Shown in pieces: positions 1 to 6,874 of a stretch of 8,691 nt of DNA; the first letter of the stretch is position 1, and the number at the start of each line of letters is the position of its first letter. A program made the translations under genes and the position numbers. Where the stretch lies: positions 1-8,691 of the forward strand of contig NZ_DYXC01000036.1 in NCBI RefSeq assembly GCF_020742345.1. Reading direction: 5' to 3'. Under the pieces are notes generated by a model. It saw only the letters and a list, made by a program, of their open reading frames with translations. It searched no databases and was not told the DNA's origin. Source of the DNA: Enteractinococcus helveticum (GTDB taxonomy: Bacteria; Actinomycetota; Actinomycetes; Actinomycetales; Micrococcaceae).

Positions 1-294
1 CGCCACCTCCGGACGCGTGTGGCCATGCTGGCTGAGCGAAACCTGCGCAAGAATGGTGAATCTATCTCAGCTGATGCGTTGAGCGACCAGGAATTGCTGC
101 GGTACACGAACACGTATTTCGGTACCGTTGATGAAGTTGCCGAGCAGCTCGCCGGGGATCAGGCCGCGAATGCATCAACCGAAGTCAGTTTCCAAGTCCA
201 TTCCCTGGACCCGGGCCACGAGATCACTATGCGTTCGATAGAACTCTTAGGAACCAGGGTCGCACCAGCGCTGGGTTGGAGCGTGGAGGGCTAA
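1..294 (+). CDS. Luciferase-like flavin-dependent monooxygenase, C-terminal part (5' end outside window)
   Basis: An open frame enters from the left edge and ends with TAA at 292-294, giving about 97 C-terminal residues. It contains FGTVDEVAEQL, matching the 'G-T-x-x-E-V-A-E-x-L' helix found near the end of luciferase-like (LLM class) flavin oxidoreductases. It ends in a stretch like FQVHSLDPGH...RSIELL...VAPALGW, which resembles the tail of the CE1758-type subfamily. Such enzymes are cytoplasmic TIM-barrel proteins that use reduced FMN and oxygen; the substrate cannot be told from this fragment. GTG at 19 and ATG at 25 are internal codons, because the frame is open upstream of both. The gene is convergent with copA, with 62 bases between the stops, so it is not part of the copper operon. 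The family call rests on remembered consensus; the catalytic N-terminal region is not visible. Confidence 0.72.
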   Translation, partial: RHLRTRVAMLAERNLRKNGESISADALSDQELLRYTNTYFGTVDEVAEQLAGDQAANASTEVSFQVHSLDPGHEITMRSIELLGTRVAPALGWSVEG

Positions 295-356
295 GCTGCC
301 ATCACCGGGATGGGGTTGCACGGCGTGGGTTACGGGGTGTGTTTCTTGGCCCGCGA

Positions 357-2684
357 TCAGGGCTTCTGTGTCGACTCATTGGGGTTCGTCTGGCGGATCT
401 GCGATGCTGATCGTAGCGCCCGCGAAATCGTTCTGCGTGGGTCAAACCGAGCCAGGCGCATACTATTGCTAATAACCAATGTTGAGGATAGCGCCATCGC
501 TAAAGTCGAGATGAGCGGATTCAGCAGTCCGGCTACAGCAATTGGTATTGCCCCTGTGTTATATGCGAAGGCCCAAAACAGGTTTTGTTTGATAGTGCGT
601 AAGGTTTGCCGTGATAGGAGTACCGCTTCGGGGATTGCTAATAGATCGGAGCGTACTAGCACCGCATCGGCTGATTGCAGTGAGACTTGCGTGCCTTGCG
701 ATACGGCTATGCCCAAATCTGCTGTTGACAGCGCCACGGAGTCATTGATGCCGTCGCCGACCATGACCACATTGCGTCCTTCGGCTTGCAGTCGCTCAAC
801 GACATCTGCTTTCTCCAGCGGAGTCGTATCGCCAATGACAGTATCGATGCCCAGTTCACGGCCGAGAGCTTCGCTGACGTTCTGACGGTCGCCGCTAAGC
901 AGCACGGTGTGGAGGCCCATATGCCGCATCGCAGCAATTGCTTGGTGTGCACCGGTTTGAATAACATCACCCAACACGATGCTTCCCGCGAAGCGTCCAT
1001 CGATTGCCACCAGAATTTCAGAACCGTCCACCGCATCGCGGGGCGGAATTTCAACACCGTAATCATCTAGCAGATGGGCAGTGCCAGCTAGAACCTGTTG
1101 TTGACCAACCACACCGACCATCCCCCGGCCTGGTATTTCTTGGATGTCTGTTGCGTTATAAAACGCCACATTTTCTAACCGTTCAGCGGCGTCCACGACC
1201 CCGCGCGCTAAGGGATGATTCGATTTTCGTTCAATCGCCGCAGTGAACGCAAACAGGTCAACCACGGAAAACTCATCTACCGGAACCGCATCAATAATAC
1301 GCATTTTGCCGGTGGTTAGTGTTCCGGTCTTGTCAAATACAACAGTGTCGACGCGGCCACTGGCTTCAAGCGCATCCATGCCCTTTACCAAAATGCCACG
1401 AGAGGCTCCCGCCCCCATACCCATCATCAAGGCGGTAGGTGTCGCCAACCCGAGGGCACAAGGGCACGCAATGATCAACACTGACACAGCAACCATCACG
1501 GCCGTTGAAACATGTTGGCCAAATATCCACCAGGCCAGACCGGAAATTATTGCCAGAGCGATGACGCCGGGAACAAAATATCTCACGACCCGATCAACAA
1601 GCCGTTCAACCGCAGATTTTCGGGCTTGGGCTTCTTCAGCTGCCTGCGCCATCTGACGTAGTCGAGTGTGGCCCCCAACCTGTTGGGCTTCAACATGAAT
1701 ATAGCCGTTGGTTGTCACGGTGCCGCTGTGCACCGATGCACCGGTTTCTAGGAATACCGGTTGGCTCTCCCCTGTCATTGCACTCACATCAACATCAGCG
1801 CTGCCTTGTGTAATAATGCCGTCGGCGACGATGCTTTCGCCAGCTCGAACTTCAAAAACCTGTCCAGACTGTAACTGTGACACCGGTTGTTCGACAGTGC
1901 CTTCGTCCGTTACCACGCGGACTGTGGCGGCTTCGATTTGCATCAATGCGTCCAGCGTCTGATTGGCTTTTCGCCGAGAACGGGTTTCAAAATAGCGGCC
2001 AGCCAATTGGAACATCGTAACCCCGGCGGCTACGTCCAAATACAGGGCCTGGGCACCGTCGGGGGCCCAAGAAAATCCAACCCAAGCGTCCGTCCCATCA
2101 AGCACACTGGGAAATAGGACGGTCACTACTGCCCAGATGAACGAGACCGCAACCCCCAGCGAGATCAACGTGTCCATGGTCACGGTCCGGTGCCGCAGGT
2201 TGAGTAGGGCTATTTTGTGAAACGGCCAGGCACACCAGGTGACAACGGGAACGGATAACACCAACAAGGCTAATTCCCACCCAGGAAACCGGAATTTTGG
2301 TACCAAGGCCAACACAATACTGATGTCCATCAGAGGAATGGTCAACAACGCTGCCACGATGAGTCGAATCCGCAATTGCCGCAACCGCTGATGATTGGCT
2401 CGTTGCGTCCAGAGGTCGGCATCTTCATCACTACGAAGATGCGCATCGTAGCCGGCCGATCGAATATTGTCGATAATCTGATCGGCGTCTGTAGGGTCAG
2501 CACCGAACACGATGGCTCGCTGGGTCGCATAATTGACCACTGCGTCCATACCGTCAAGTTTCGTCACGGCTCGTTCGACCCGTGAAGCACAGGCCGCACA
2601 TGACATGCCACTGATATCAAATGTGACAGGCTCTACTGATTGGTCTTGAGTTGAAGACTTGCCTTGAACAGGTGTTGCTGACAC
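357..2684 (-). CDS. copA: Copper(I)-exporting P1B-type ATPase CopA
   Basis: A 775-residue membrane pump that uses ATP to move Cu(+) out of the cytoplasm. In order: one N-terminal heavy-metal-associated domain with GMSCAAC (Cys29, Cys32); membrane segments between about 105 and 235; the actuator loop with TGES at 304-307; the intramembrane metal site CPC at 407-409; the phosphorylated Asp451 in DKTGT; the nucleotide-site His-Pro at 490-491; the hinge GDGIND at 643-648. The last two membrane helices carry N-x6-YN-x4-P (701-714) and P-x6-M-x2-SS-x5-N (723-740), the signature of the Cu(+) (IB-1) subgroup, so copper rather than zinc or cadmium is the expected substrate. The length is normal for the family. 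The start is GTG at 2684, preceded by GAGGG that overlaps the end of the upstream gene. That gene's stop ends only three bases earlier, so translation is probably coupled. No copper sensor gene (CsoR, CueR) is visible nearby. Confidence 0.96.
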   Translation of the reverse strand: MSATPVQGKSSTQDQSVEPVTFDISGMSCAACASRVERAVTKLDGMDAVVNYATQRAIVFGADPTDADQIIDNIRSAGYDAHLRSDEDADLWTQRANHQRLRQLRIRLIVAALLTIPLMDISIVLALVPKFRFPGWELALLVLSVPVVTWCAWPFHKIALLNLRHRTVTMDTLISLGVAVSFIWAVVTVLFPSVLDGTDAWVGFSWAPDGAQALYLDVAAGVTMFQLAGRYFETRSRRKANQTLDALMQIEAATVRVVTDEGTVEQPVSQLQSGQVFEVRAGESIVADGIITQGSADVDVSAMTGESQPVFLETGASVHSGTVTTNGYIHVEAQQVGGHTRLRQMAQAAEEAQARKSAVERLVDRVVRYFVPGVIALAIISGLAWWIFGQHVSTAVMVAVSVLIIACPCALGLATPTALMMGMGAGASRGILVKGMDALEASGRVDTVVFDKTGTLTTGKMRIIDAVPVDEFSVVDLFAFTAAIERKSNHPLARGVVDAAERLENVAFYNATDIQEIPGRGMVGVVGQQQVLAGTAHLLDDYGVEIPPRDAVDGSEILVAIDGRFAGSIVLGDVIQTGAHQAIAAMRHMGLHTVLLSGDRQNVSEALGRELGIDTVIGDTTPLEKADVVERLQAEGRNVVMVGDGINDSVALSTADLGIAVSQGTQVSLQSADAVLVRSDLLAIPEAVLLSRQTLRTIKQNLFWAFAYNTGAIPIAVAGLLNPLISTLAMALSSTLVISNSMRLARFDPRRTISRALRSASQIRQTNPNESTQKP

Positions 2685-2687
2685 AGC

Positions 2688-4697
2688 TTATTTCCCTCGT
2701 TCCGCGGCTGCACGTTGATCATTTGCAGCCAGCTCTATGAGCATATGGTTATAGTCGTCAAATTCTTTGTTGTAGCCCAGATCCATGTGACGGTCTACGC
2801 GAGTCCGTTCACGGCGGTCTTGATGGCTCCACTGGGCGGCTAACGCAATAATGACAATGAGGGTCGGGATTTCCCCGCCAGCCCATGCAACCCCGCCACC
2901 AAGTTCCTGACTGGCAACCAAATCAGACCAGGGGTAATCCAAATATAAGAAATACTGTTGGGCAATGGGTGTGGCGGTCATCATAAGTACGACCCCGAAG
3001 AACGCGTGAAATGGCATTGCCGCAAATGCGAGACCAAGCTTACCAATATAGGGCAATTCAACCGGCCCCTTATCCACACCAATGATCAGGCTGAAATACA
3101 AATAACCAATGATCACAAAGTGCAAATTCATCAACTGGTGACCCCAGTGATAGTTCATGAAAAATTCGAATAAGGGTGTCAAATACAGCACATAGTACGA
3201 GGAAATGTACACGACGAAGACAAATAACGGGTTGGACAGCCAGCGAGCCGCACGCCAGTTCAACAATTCTACGAGCCGTCTTCGTGCCCAGCCTGCGGTC
3301 CCCGTAGCTCCAGACCAGGCATTGAGCGCCAGCGTGATGGGGCCGCCTAGAACCATCAACAATGGTGCAAGCATATTCAGTGACATATGGGTCACCATAT
3401 GAATGCCGAAATCACCACCAGCAAACCTGCCCCAGCCACTGCTGGTCGAAAGGATTACAGTAGCCCAACCAAGCATCCAGGCGAGGGTGCGTAGACCAGG
3501 CCAAGACTGTCCTTTCCGACGAACTTTCAGCACCAGCACGACGTAACCGAAGATCGCGACTATCGACAATACGGCGAATAAGACATTGACACGCCATTCA
3601 AGAAACAACCCGGCAAGGTCAGGGCCTTCGGGCAGTTCATAACCCAGAAACACCTCGGACATGGTGCCGCTTCCAGCAAAATAGTGGGGCGGCGGTATTT
3701 GGGCTATGGCTGAAAGTACCCCGACCCAGCCTGCCACTACGAGCCCACTGAGCAACGCGAGCCCACGCGCATGGCCACGACCTGAGTGTATTCGTCTCCT
3801 GACGACTACCGTGAGCACGAGCAGTACCAGTTCCATTAGCCAGCGCACAAGTATCAGCCAGCCGGTTGTTGAAGCGGTAAGGCCCGTGCCAGCAAGTTGA
3901 AATGGTGTCATAATGATTTCGATCAAGAGCAGGCCAACTGCCCCAATAACACCAAAATTTGCTGCGCGTACTAGATTGAATTTGGCCTTTTCGGACGGCC
4001 CCATCGATGCAAACCCGACAGTGATAATCGATGAAGCCACAAGGCCACTTGCTAACACTTGGAGGTAGCCGGCGTCGCTGCCAAAGTCGTGGTTTGGCCC
4101 GACCAAGAGTTGTCCGACTGCTACCGGAATAATGTTCCCAAAGACGGTCAGCCACAAGAGAATCAGCAGGTCGGTCCATTTCTCGACGAAGTACGTGGCC
4201 ATCCAGCAAAGAAAAGCAAATATTGCTGTAATTGAAAACGCCGTAGGGTAGTACGAGCCAACAAATACGAAGCTAAAGCCGCCGGGTTCTGCAAGCTCCG
4301 ACCATGGGAGGCCCACAGCATCCAGGCCTTTCGCAAATACCAATATGGCGCTGGTAAGAGCCCACGTACCAGAAACCCACCGCAATGGTCTCAACGAGAG
4401 ATCAGCGGGCAGGAATCGAGATTTTTTTGGCGCCTTGAGAAATAGCACGGCCCCGGCCACAATCGCCAGCGTCGCAACCCCACTGAGAACGTTCACTGAC
4501 CAAAACACCGCGGTAGTCCCAGCGACAGGGTTTCCGGGGAAGCTGAGATGTACCCGATCATAGGCTTCCGACCCACCAGCCAACGTTATGCAATATGCCG
4601 GGACCACCGCCAAAAGAATCGCGCCCACAATAGCTGCCGACAGGGCCGCGCGTTTCTTGTCATGCACCGTTTGTGTGGGAGTGTAGGTGGTGGTCAC
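2688..4697 (-). CDS. ctaG: CopD / cytochrome c oxidase assembly (CtaG) fusion membrane protein
   Basis: A polytopic membrane protein of 669 residues from the chosen start. The N-terminal half (roughly 18-330) is a series of hydrophobic helices resembling the CopD copper-resistance domain. The C-terminal half (roughly 370-630) resembles the caa3-type CtaG domain, with possible metal-binding His residues in helices: HMVTH (433, 437), HWGHQ (517, 520), MNLHF (526) and MPFHAF (564). This CopD-CtaG fusion architecture is known in actinobacteria. CopD proteins are linked to copper uptake or resistance, and CtaG to copper insertion into cytochrome c oxidase. An ATG at 4724 is in frame, but I chose GTG at 4697 because GGAGG lies eight bases before it and would otherwise be coding. 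The tail after about residue 630 is hydrophilic (QWSHQDRRERTR...) and probably cytoplasmic. It is the first gene of an operon with copA. Family call firm; direction of copper movement unknown. Confidence 0.9.
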   Translation of the reverse strand: MTTTYTPTQTVHDKKRAALSAAIVGAILLAVVPAYCITLAGGSEAYDRVHLSFPGNPVAGTTAVFWSVNVLSGVATLAIVAGAVLFLKAPKKSRFLPADLSLRPLRWVSGTWALTSAILVFAKGLDAVGLPWSELAEPGGFSFVFVGSYYPTAFSITAIFAFLCWMATYFVEKWTDLLILLWLTVFGNIIPVAVGQLLVGPNHDFGSDAGYLQVLASGLVASSIITVGFASMGPSEKAKFNLVRAANFGVIGAVGLLLIEIIMTPFQLAGTGLTASTTGWLILVRWLMELVLLVLTVVVRRRIHSGRGHARGLALLSGLVVAGWVGVLSAIAQIPPPHYFAGSGTMSEVFLGYELPEGPDLAGLFLEWRVNVLFAVLSIVAIFGYVVLVLKVRRKGQSWPGLRTLAWMLGWATVILSTSSGWGRFAGGDFGIHMVTHMSLNMLAPLLMVLGGPITLALNAWSGATGTAGWARRRLVELLNWRAARWLSNPLFVFVVYISSYYVLYLTPLFEFFMNYHWGHQLMNLHFVIIGYLYFSLIIGVDKGPVELPYIGKLGLAFAAMPFHAFFGVVLMMTATPIAQQYFLYLDYPWSDLVASQELGGGVAWAGGEIPTLIVIIALAAQWSHQDRRERTRVDRHMDLGYNKEFDDYNHMLIELAANDQRAAAERGK

Positions 4698-4705
4698 GAC
4701 ATTTG

Positions 4706-4710
4706 CCTCC
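4706..4710 (-). promoter_or_regulatory. Ribosome binding site that sets the copD-ctaG start
   Basis: GGAGG on the minus strand (CCTCC on the plus strand) with an eight-base gap to GTG at 4697. It argues against the upstream in-frame ATG at 4724, which would place this site inside the coding region. A closer ATG at 4702 is out of frame and meets a stop after two codons. Confidence 0.75.
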
Positions 4711-4741
4711 GTTCCGCAAAGCATCTGAACTCAGGAGAGTC

Positions 4742-4770
4742 ACTATATTGTCACCGCAACGTTGGAGTAA
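4742..4770 (-). promoter_or_regulatory. Candidate promoter of the copD-ctaG/copA operon
   Basis: On the minus strand, a TATAGT -10 element (4747-4742, five of six consensus bases) lies 17 bases after a weak -35 element, TTACTC (4770-4765). Transcription would begin near 4735 and give a leader of about 40 bases before the GTG at 4697. Spacing and position are good, but the -35 is poor, as expected if an activator helps or the promoter is regulated. No CsoR-type GC-rich palindrome or CueR-type long-spacer promoter could be recognised around it. Confidence 0.45.
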
Positions 4771-4959
4771 GGCAGCGACCCTGGCCTCACAAATATCAGG
4801 TTTCGGCGTCGAGCCTAGCACTACACAGTCGGGGCAGTATCTTGTGGTACATTGACCATCCCTTCATGGCCTGATGATATTCCGCAGAATTGCACGGTCG
4901 GAGGTGGGCCTTTCGCTGGCTGAAGAACATCAATTATGTCGAGCAAGCGTTTTTGCCTG

Positions 4960-5147
4960 CTATGAAATGTCAATCGGGGCATCGATATCACGCAAGAGCT
5001 GAACGTTGCAGCTGGGTCTGCCGAAGTCTATTAACTCAGACTGTTCCTTACCTACGATGTGCTCATCGCTCAATCCGCATTCCCGCAAAGCCCTGGCTTG
5101 ACCTTATGACCCAGAGAATGTGACTAGCCAATATCTATGCCTCTCAT
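4960..5147 (-). pseudogene. Degraded serine recombinase (resolvase/invertase) N-terminal remnant
   Basis: Reading the minus strand from ATG at 5147, after an AGAGGG ribosome-like site, gives MRGIDIG, then TAG where serine resolvases have the Tyr of 'IGYxRVS', then SHSLGHKV. The frame then shifts, and from about 5103 reads GQARALRECGLSDEHIV, then SELIDFGRPS and a run to LLRDID, ending at TAG 4962-4960. This follows the family pattern 'IGYxRVSTxxQ...QxxALxxxG...I...KxSG...DRPxxxxLL'. Between the segments about 13 bases appear to be missing. The catalytic Ser region is not intact, and no C-terminal or DNA-binding part is recognisable further down. What is seen: two protein-like segments broken by a stop and a frameshift. 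What is inferred: a fossil of a transposon resolvase or similar recombinase. It could still be chance, as the match is from memory. Confidence 0.5.
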
Positions 5148-5163
5148 TGAGCCCTCTTCACTC

Positions 5164-5195
5164 TACTATGCGAGATAGTAACTATGCGTTATAGT
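5164..5195. promoter_or_regulatory. Tandem palindromic operator, probably controlling the dsbA-like operon
   Basis: Two copies of ACTAT-N5-ATAGT follow each other: 5165-5179 (spacer GCGAG; palindrome extended by one T/A pair to 5164-5180) and 5181-5195 (spacer GCGTT). Their centres are 16 bases apart, so two dimers could bind on nearly adjacent faces of the helix. The right arm of the second copy contains TATAGT (5190-5195), a good -10 element for a transcript starting near 5202, although no convincing -35 lies 16-18 bases upstream. A repressor bound here would block that promoter. The arms resemble TACTA-type sites of BlaI/MecI regulators, but the spacer differs, and a MarR- or TetR-type protein is equally possible. 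The site could instead be left over from the recombinase element beside it. Confidence 0.55.
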
Positions 5196-5216
5196 CGACT
5201 GAGCACGAACAGTTAC

Positions 5217-5248
5217 CGCGCTTAAAAGGCGCGTCTAATTGGTCAATT
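5217..5248 (+). other. Two inverted repeats in the presumed leader of the dsbA-like operon
   Basis: CGCGC (5217-5221) and GCGCG (5229-5233) can pair around a seven-base loop TTAAAAG. Just after it, AATTG-GT-CAATT (5237-5248) is a perfect 12-base inverted repeat that ends directly before the ribosome site GGAAGGA (5249-5255). If transcription starts near 5202, the hairpin lies in the mRNA leader and could affect translation or stability. The second repeat has too small a loop for an RNA hairpin and would more likely be a protein site. No run of T follows, so a terminator is unlikely. Confidence 0.35.
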
Positions 5249-5269
5249 GGAAGGACAACGAAAACTCAT

Positions 5270-5998
5270 ATGTCTAGCAATACCAGTGCAGCTCGCTTGT
5301 GGCTCACTCCCACGTTAGTGACGCTTGGAATAGTTGTCGCTCTTATCGCAGCCTTCTTCTGGGGACGATCCACCGCATCGCCGCAAGCCGATGCCGAGTC
5401 AGATTCCGTACAGCAAGGCACTGAACAGGTTGAAGCTGTTCCAGATGATCTCGTCGACCAGGTTGTGCGTCGTGACCCAGAAGACCCCCTTGCAATTGGC
5501 GAAGTAGACGCGCCAGTAGCACTGGTGATGTTCTCAGATCATCAATGTCCTTTCTGCGCCCAATGGAACCATGAAACATTGCCTGAACTCATGCAATACG
5601 TCGACGACGGTGACCTGCGTATCGAGTGGCGCGACATAAATATGTATGGTGAAGACTCTGTTCGTGCTGCAAGTGCTGCCGTTGCTGCAGGGCAGCAAGG
5701 AAAATTTATGGACTACCATGAACAACTCTTCCCCGAAGGTGACACGCTCAGCGACTTTTCCGCTGAGGCGCTTACCGACTTGGCTGAAGAAGCAGGTTTG
5801 GACATGGGACAATTCCAGGAAGATCTTGAGTCCCAGGAGACCGCAGATATTGTTGCTGAAAATGAAGAACTTGGTCGAAGCGTGGGTGCTCAATCTACCC
5901 CAACGTTCCTCATGAACAATACGCCTATTATCGGAGCACAACCAGCTAGCGTATTCATTGACGCATTCGAAAAATCACTGGCTGCGGCGCAGGAGTAG
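5270..5998 (+). CDS. Membrane-anchored DsbA-like thioredoxin-fold protein
   Basis: A 242-residue protein with a short cytoplasmic N-terminus, one membrane helix (about 13-31) and an extracytoplasmic thioredoxin-fold domain of the DsbA/DsbG-like (thioredoxin_4) type. The redox motif is CPFC (Cys93-Cys96) in FSDHQCPFCAQW, and the cis-proline loop is STPTF (Pro211). The acidic linker (about 37-60) keeps the domain off the membrane. No Cys follows the signal helix, so it is an anchored protein, not a lipoprotein. Such proteins make, break or rearrange disulfides in exported proteins. The direction here is uncertain, but the next gene encodes a CcdA-like electron carrier, suggesting it is kept reduced (reductase or isomerase). 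Start ATG 5270 is preceded by GGAAGGA, 14 bases away, which is rather long. It is the first gene of a four-gene operon, with a tandem palindrome upstream. Confidence 0.88.
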   Translation: MSSNTSAARLWLTPTLVTLGIVVALIAAFFWGRSTASPQADAESDSVQQGTEQVEAVPDDLVDQVVRRDPEDPLAIGEVDAPVALVMFSDHQCPFCAQWNHETLPELMQYVDDGDLRIEWRDINMYGEDSVRAASAAVAAGQQGKFMDYHEQLFPEGDTLSDFSAEALTDLAEEAGLDMGQFQEDLESQETADIVAENEELGRSVGAQSTPTFLMNNTPIIGAQPASVFIDAFEKSLAAAQE

Positions 5999-6001
5999 AC
6001 C

Positions 6002-6853
6002 ATGGACATCGGAATTTTAACTGCATTAATTGGCGGAACGCTAGCCCTGCTAAGCCCCTGCGGAGCGCTGCTATTACCTGCCTTCTTCGCATCAACCGCT
6101 GGCTCTGGACCCCGCCTGTGGGCTCACGGAGGAATTTTCTCAGTTGGTCTTCTCGTTGTGCTCGTGCCGCTAGGGCTCGGCATGGGCGTATTGGGAACGC
6201 TATTTGCGTCTCATCGAGAAATCATTATCATCGCCGCATCTATCTTGATGATCGTGCTAGGAATAATCCAGCTCCTAGGCATCGGCTTCGACCCTTCTCG
6301 GTTTATTCCCGGCGCAGAACAGCTACAAAAACAAGCGAATCAACGAACCGGATGGGTCAAAACCCTACTGCTCGGTGCTGTGAGTGGGGTCGCTGGGCTC
6401 TGCGCAGGCCCAATCTTAGGGGCAGTGCTGACATTAGCGGCTACTCAAAATGACGTCTGGACTGCTGGTGGCCTGTTGGCAGTGTATGGGCTGGGCATGG
6501 TGGTGCCGCTTTTATTATTGGCAAGCGTGTGGGGAAAACTCAGCTCACGATGGAAGACTCGACTTCGTGGCAGAATCTTCACCGTTTTCGGACGGGAATT
6601 TCACTCGACGTCCGTCATTACGGGAATCATTATCATCGCAGTCGGAGTGTTGTTCTGGACTACCAACGGTTTAGTGACAATGCCCGAACTATTGCCAACG
6701 AAGACTTCGGCATGGCTGCAGGAATCAAGCGCAATCCTGAGTAACCCCCTCGTGGACGTCATACTGTTGATCGTGGTAGTTGGCATTATTTTGGGCGTGT
6801 GGATTCGTGCCCGGTATCGCAAGGCGAACCTCGTAGCTGAGAAGCAAAACTAG
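6002..6853 (+). CDS. Divergent CcdA-family transmembrane electron carrier
   Basis: A 283-residue polytopic membrane protein of the CcdA/DsbD transmembrane family, which passes reducing equivalents from cytoplasmic thioredoxin to extracytoplasmic thioredoxin-like proteins. The two expected redox Cys are present: Cys20 in LLSPCGALLLP and Cys134 in GLCAGPILGAVL, each in the first helix of a repeated three-helix half. It departs from the standard form: 'SPCGALLLP' replaces 'SPCVLPLxPGY', and 'LC' replaces 'PC' at the second site. It also has an additional hydrophobic helix near the C-terminus (about 249-268), giving about seven rather than six. AGGAG (5991-5995) sits inside the end of the preceding gene, six bases before ATG 6002, and only three bases separate the genes, so the two proteins are probably made together. 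Its natural partner is most likely the CPFC protein encoded just before it. Confidence 0.87.
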   Translation: MDIGILTALIGGTLALLSPCGALLLPAFFASTAGSGPRLWAHGGIFSVGLLVVLVPLGLGMGVLGTLFASHREIIIIAASILMIVLGIIQLLGIGFDPSRFIPGAEQLQKQANQRTGWVKTLLLGAVSGVAGLCAGPILGAVLTLAATQNDVWTAGGLLAVYGLGMVVPLLLLASVWGKLSSRWKTRLRGRIFTVFGREFHSTSVITGIIIIAVGVLFWTTNGLVTMPELLPTKTSAWLQESSAILSNPLVDVILLIVVVGIILGVWIRARYRKANLVAEKQN

Positions 6854-6874
6854 CGCTGTGACCAGGCAGGTTCT

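Larger units (their letters stand above)
4698..5269. other. Divergent intergenic region between the copper and thiol-redox operons
   Basis: This 572-base spacer lies between the starts of two divergent operons and contains no intact gene. From left to right I see the copD-ctaG ribosome site and promoter (4706-4770), a stretch with no recognisable content (about 4771-4959), a decayed serine recombinase remnant on the minus strand (4960-5147), a tandem palindrome pair (5164-5195), two short inverted repeats (5217-5248) and the ribosome site of the dsbA-like gene (GGAAGGA, 5249-5255). Short open frames across it, for example 4890-5123 on the plus strand, have no family features or good ribosome sites. 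The region is long for neighbouring operons, which fits an old insertion followed by decay. Confidence 0.6.

Noticed and set aside
299..313. CCATC-ACCGG-GATGG inverted repeat between the convergent stops as a bidirectional terminator
   Set aside because: The stem is only five pairs and no T run follows on either strand; it may still help termination but cannot be supported.
310..885. Long plus-strand open frame opposite the 3' end of copA
   Set aside because: It is antisense to conserved ATPase motifs, has low-complexity Ser/Thr/Arg-rich translation and no family features; it is a shadow of copA.
3637..4209. Minus-strand open frame within copD-ctaG in another frame
   Set aside because: It overlaps a well-supported membrane protein gene entirely and its translation shows no domain pattern.
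4821..4845. CAGT-CGGGG-CAGT near the copper promoter as a CsoR-type operator
   Set aside because: It is a direct repeat of four bases, not a palindrome, and does not have the symmetric C-run/G-run layout expected for CsoR.
4852..4881. TTGACC and GATATT 18 bases apart on the plus strand, a possible promoter
   Set aside because: The -10 is weak (four of six), there is no gene within nearly 400 bases downstream, and such matches arise easily by chance.
4548..5123. Short plus-strand open frames in the divergent spacer
   Set aside because: No ribosome sites of quality, odd composition rich in Arg, His, Cys and Trp, and overlap with the recombinase remnant on the other strand.
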